A stretch of 64,000 nucleotides of DNA from Verrucomicrobiota bacterium (GTDB taxonomy: Bacteria; Verrucomicrobiota; Verrucomicrobiia; Chthoniobacterales; SZAS-18), in assembly GCA_019241085.1 (NCBI GenBank), contig JAFAXH010000124.1, positions 1 through 64,000 on the forward strand, written 5' to 3'. Shown here in pieces: positions 62,090 to 64,000 of this stretch (within the stretch, counting starts at the first letter, position 1; every line of letters starts with the position of its first letter). The notes beneath the pieces are model-generated. The model ran no database searches. It had not been told where the DNA came from and saw only the letters and a program-made list of their open reading frames with translations. The position numbers were made by a program, and so were the translations under genes.

Positions 62090-63565
62090 TCAGTCGGCGC
62101 TCGTTTCTTCGCGGCCGCGGAGCTTGAACAAAATCGGCAAGCCGCGATACGGCTCCAACTCGCGCAACTTGGTTTCCAGATAGCGCCGGTAGCCGTCGGT
62201 GAGCAGCGCCGGGTCGTTGACGAAGAGCAGAAAAGCCGGCACCGGCACGGGCGCGGCATTCCTCCGCTCGTGCTCGATCTGCGTGGCGTAGAGCAGCTTG
62301 AAGCGCCGGTTGGCCACGAGCGGCGGCGGCTGGAGTTCGAGCGCGGCGCGCAAGGCGCGGTTAAGCGGGCCCGTGGCGAGCTTGCGTTGCGCCGCAGCGC
62401 GCACGTCCGCCAGCGCGGAAGTGAGACGCGGCAGGTCGTCACCGCGCAACGCCGACAGCGCGATGAACGGAACGTGCGGCAGGAAAAACAGCTCGGCCCG
62501 CGCGCGTTCGAGCCATTCCTGGCGAAAGGCGTGCAACTCGCGGCCAGCTTCTTTTTTGCCAACCCGGCGTGCGTTGCCCTCGACCATGGGCGGTGCGAGC
62601 AAATCCCATTTGTTGACGGCAACGAGGCAGGGCTTGTTCGCCTTTTGCACGAGGCCGGCGATCTGGCGGTCCTGCGAGGTGACGCCGGCGCTGGCGTCGA
62701 TGACGAGCACGCAGAGGTCGGCGCGGCGGACGGATTTTTCCGAGCGCATGGCGGAAAAAATCTCGGCGGAATTGTCGCGCTTGCCGCGATGGCGCAAACC
62801 GGCCGTATCGATGAGCACATACGGCTGGCCGTCGAGCACGCAGGGAATATCGACGGCGTCGCGCGTGGTGCCGGCGACTTCGCTGACGATGGTGCGTTGC
62901 GCGCCGAGCAGCGCATTGGTCAGCGAGCTTTTGCCAACGTTTGGCCGGCCGATGAGCGCGAGGCGGGGAACGGTGGATTGGGAAATTTCTTCTGACGACG
63001 AAGATGCGGCGTCCGGCGACGGTGCAACAACCGGCGGCAACCAGCGCTCGATGGCGGCTACGAGCGGGTTGATGCCGCGGCCGTGGGCGGCGCTGACGGC
63101 GTAGGTTTCGGCGAAGCCGAGCCGGGCAAAGTCGGCGGTGAGCGCGGCGTGCGCGTCGAGTTCCGGCTGGTCGATTTTATTGATGACGAGCAGCACTGGC
63201 TTGCCGCCGGCCCGGCGCAGACGCGCGGCGAGATCGAGATCGACGGGCGTCAATCCCGCGCGGCCATCGACGACGAAAAGAATGACCGCCGCGGCGGCAA
63301 TGGCGATCTCGGCTTCGGCGCGCACCCGCGCGGTGAAGCCGCCGTCCACATCGGCGCCGATGCCGCCGGTGTCGAAGATTTCAAACGGCGCGCCGCTGCC
63401 CAGCCGGCACTCCGCGGAGAGCCGGTCGCGCGTGATCCCGGGTTGATCGTGGACGATGGCGATCTGCCGGCCGGCAAGGCGGTTGAACAAAGCGGATTTG
63501 CCGACGTTGGGCCGGCCCACGATGGCGGCGACGCGGGCAGCAACGGGCAGGGCAGGGGCTTCCAT
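62090..63565 (-). CDS. der: Ribosome-biogenesis GTPase Der (EngA)
   Basis: 491 residues from the ATG at 63565; upstream ATGs at 63577 and 63595 are possible but less typical. Two tandem GTPase domains each with GRPNVGKS (17-24 and near 210), DTGGIG / DTAGLR, and NKID / NKWD, then a KH-like C-terminal domain (FLLFVNDPALLTDGYRRYLE). Der acts in 50S assembly. The second domain keeps the AGTTRDAVD switch I. Confidence 0.96.
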   Translation of the reverse strand: MEAPALPVAARVAAIVGRPNVGKSALFNRLAGRQIAIVHDQPGITRDRLSAECRLGSGAPFEIFDTGGIGADVDGGFTARVRAEAEIAIAAAAVILFVVDGRAGLTPVDLDLAARLRRAGGKPVLLVINKIDQPELDAHAALTADFARLGFAETYAVSAAHGRGINPLVAAIERWLPPVVAPSPDAASSSSEEISQSTVPRLALIGRPNVGKSSLTNALLGAQRTIVSEVAGTTRDAVDIPCVLDGQPYVLIDTAGLRHRGKRDNSAEIFSAMRSEKSVRRADLCVLVIDASAGVTSQDRQIAGLVQKANKPCLVAVNKWDLLAPPMVEGNARRVGKKEAGRELHAFRQEWLERARAELFFLPHVPFIALSALRGDDLPRLTSALADVRAAAQRKLATGPLNRALRAALELQPPPLVANRRFKLLYATQIEHERRNAAPVPVPAFLLFVNDPALLTDGYRRYLETKLRELEPYRGLPILFKLRGREETSAD

Positions 63566-63595
63566 GGGAACCGGCAGCATACCACAGTTCCGCAC

Positions 63596-64000
63596 TCATT
63601 TTTCCGCGCCCGCCTCGCCTGCCGGATGGCCCTGGAGCTGCCCGATGCCATCGCGCACATACGCGATACCGGAGAGGAAGGTGAACACGCCGGCGGCCAC
63701 GACCGGCCATTGCGGCGGCGGCCAGCGAAAGCCGAGCATGACCCACGCGATGGCGATCATTTGCAAGACCGTGGCGATCTTGCCGGTCCAGCGCGGACGC
63801 ACCTGGACGGTGCCGTTCAAGTAGTGCAATCCGAAGCTGCCGGCGACGACGATGATGTCGCGTGAAATCACCAGCACCGGGAACCAGAGCGGAAAACGGT
63901 AGCCCCAATCGGTGAACGTGAGCGTGAGCAAGCCGGCGAGGAGCAAGCCCTTGTCGGCGATGGGATCGAGGATCGCGCCGAGCCGGCTGCGCTGGTTGTA
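63596..64000 (-). CDS. pgsA: CDP-alcohol phosphatidyltransferase, likely PgsA; N-terminus cut by window edge
   Basis: About 135 residues seen, open to base 64000. The visible start of the fragment, RLGAILDPIADKG, is the second half of the CDP-OH-P signature (G-x3-D-x3-D). Membrane helices follow: LLLAGLLTLTF, LWFPVLVISRDIIVV, IATVLQMIAIAWVML and VVAAGVFTFLSGIAYV. The family makes phosphatidylglycerol phosphate or similar phospholipids in the inner membrane. 30 bases separate its stop from the der start, so the two form one operon. Confidence 0.88.
   Translation of the reverse strand, partial: YNQRSRLGAILDPIADKGLLLAGLLTLTFTDWGYRFPLWFPVLVISRDIIVVAGSFGLHYLNGTVQVRPRWTGKIATVLQMIAIAWVMLGFRWPPPQWPVVAAGVFTFLSGIAYVRDGIGQLQGHPAGEAGAEK

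Overview
The window looks like chromosomal DNA of a Gram-negative, GC-rich bacterium, most likely a member of the Verrucomicrobiota. The reasons are the mix of gene families (futalosine-pathway MqnD, an ARC-type AAA ATPase next to a Pup-deamidase-like gene, a LexA with the N-terminal sequence style of that phylum, split transglutaminase/DUF2126 genes, a B12-type TonB receptor), outer-membrane proteins, and the near absence of Shine-Dalgarno sequences before most starts. The phylum call is inference. No rRNA gene is present. Two tRNA genes are present (Val-TAC and Lys-CTT), and I see no CRISPR array or intact insertion sequence.

Layout. 1-8306: a co-oriented run of KaiC (C-terminal half only, cut by the window edge), KaiB, hybrid histidine kinase, a second KaiB, a second hybrid kinase with seven PAS domains, and a NarL-type regulator. 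Both KaiB genes overlap their kinase by ATGA. 8693-13383: two small secreted beta-rich proteins, a PapD-like periplasmic chaperone candidate and a 937-residue outer-membrane barrel protein with Ig-like and carboxypeptidase-regulatory-like domains. This looks like an unusual chaperone/usher-type surface-export locus. Next come a decayed tyrosine-recombinase fragment and tRNA-Val (13932), so the left 13.9 kb may be an old island.

14064-36732 is mostly core and housekeeping: a transglutaminase / DUF2126 / circularly permuted ATP-grasp-Alpha-E cluster on the minus strand, rplM-rpsI, a TauE-like permease, a sugar nucleotidyltransferase, lexA, mqnD with a thioesterase, a BtuB-like receptor under a cobalamin riboswitch, a hybrid kinase whose first receiver carries Glu instead of Asp, an ErpA-type Fe-S carrier and mutL.

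36838-40624: beside tRNA-Lys sits an insert-like segment with a 1057-residue SIR2-STAND protein (probable anti-phage gene) followed by a decayed small gene and a small unknown gene. 40881-46912: unknown proteins, a 21-bp tandem repeat, a nested palindromic repeat cluster, a DUF2868/DUF3482 membrane GTPase pair and a cysteine-cluster protein starting at TTG. 47093-53846: ARC ATPase, a Dop-like enzyme, a yebC gene broken by an in-frame TAA, and clpB. 53874-61462 (minus): phosphoesterase, single-domain receiver, GAF/PAS kinase and a CheB-CheR-PAS fusion, one signalling operon. The right end holds a DUF421 membrane protein, der, and a CDP-alcohol phosphatidyltransferase cut by the window edge.

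Three paired-palindrome (REP/BIME-like) elements of one family lie at 23454, 34667 and 43026.
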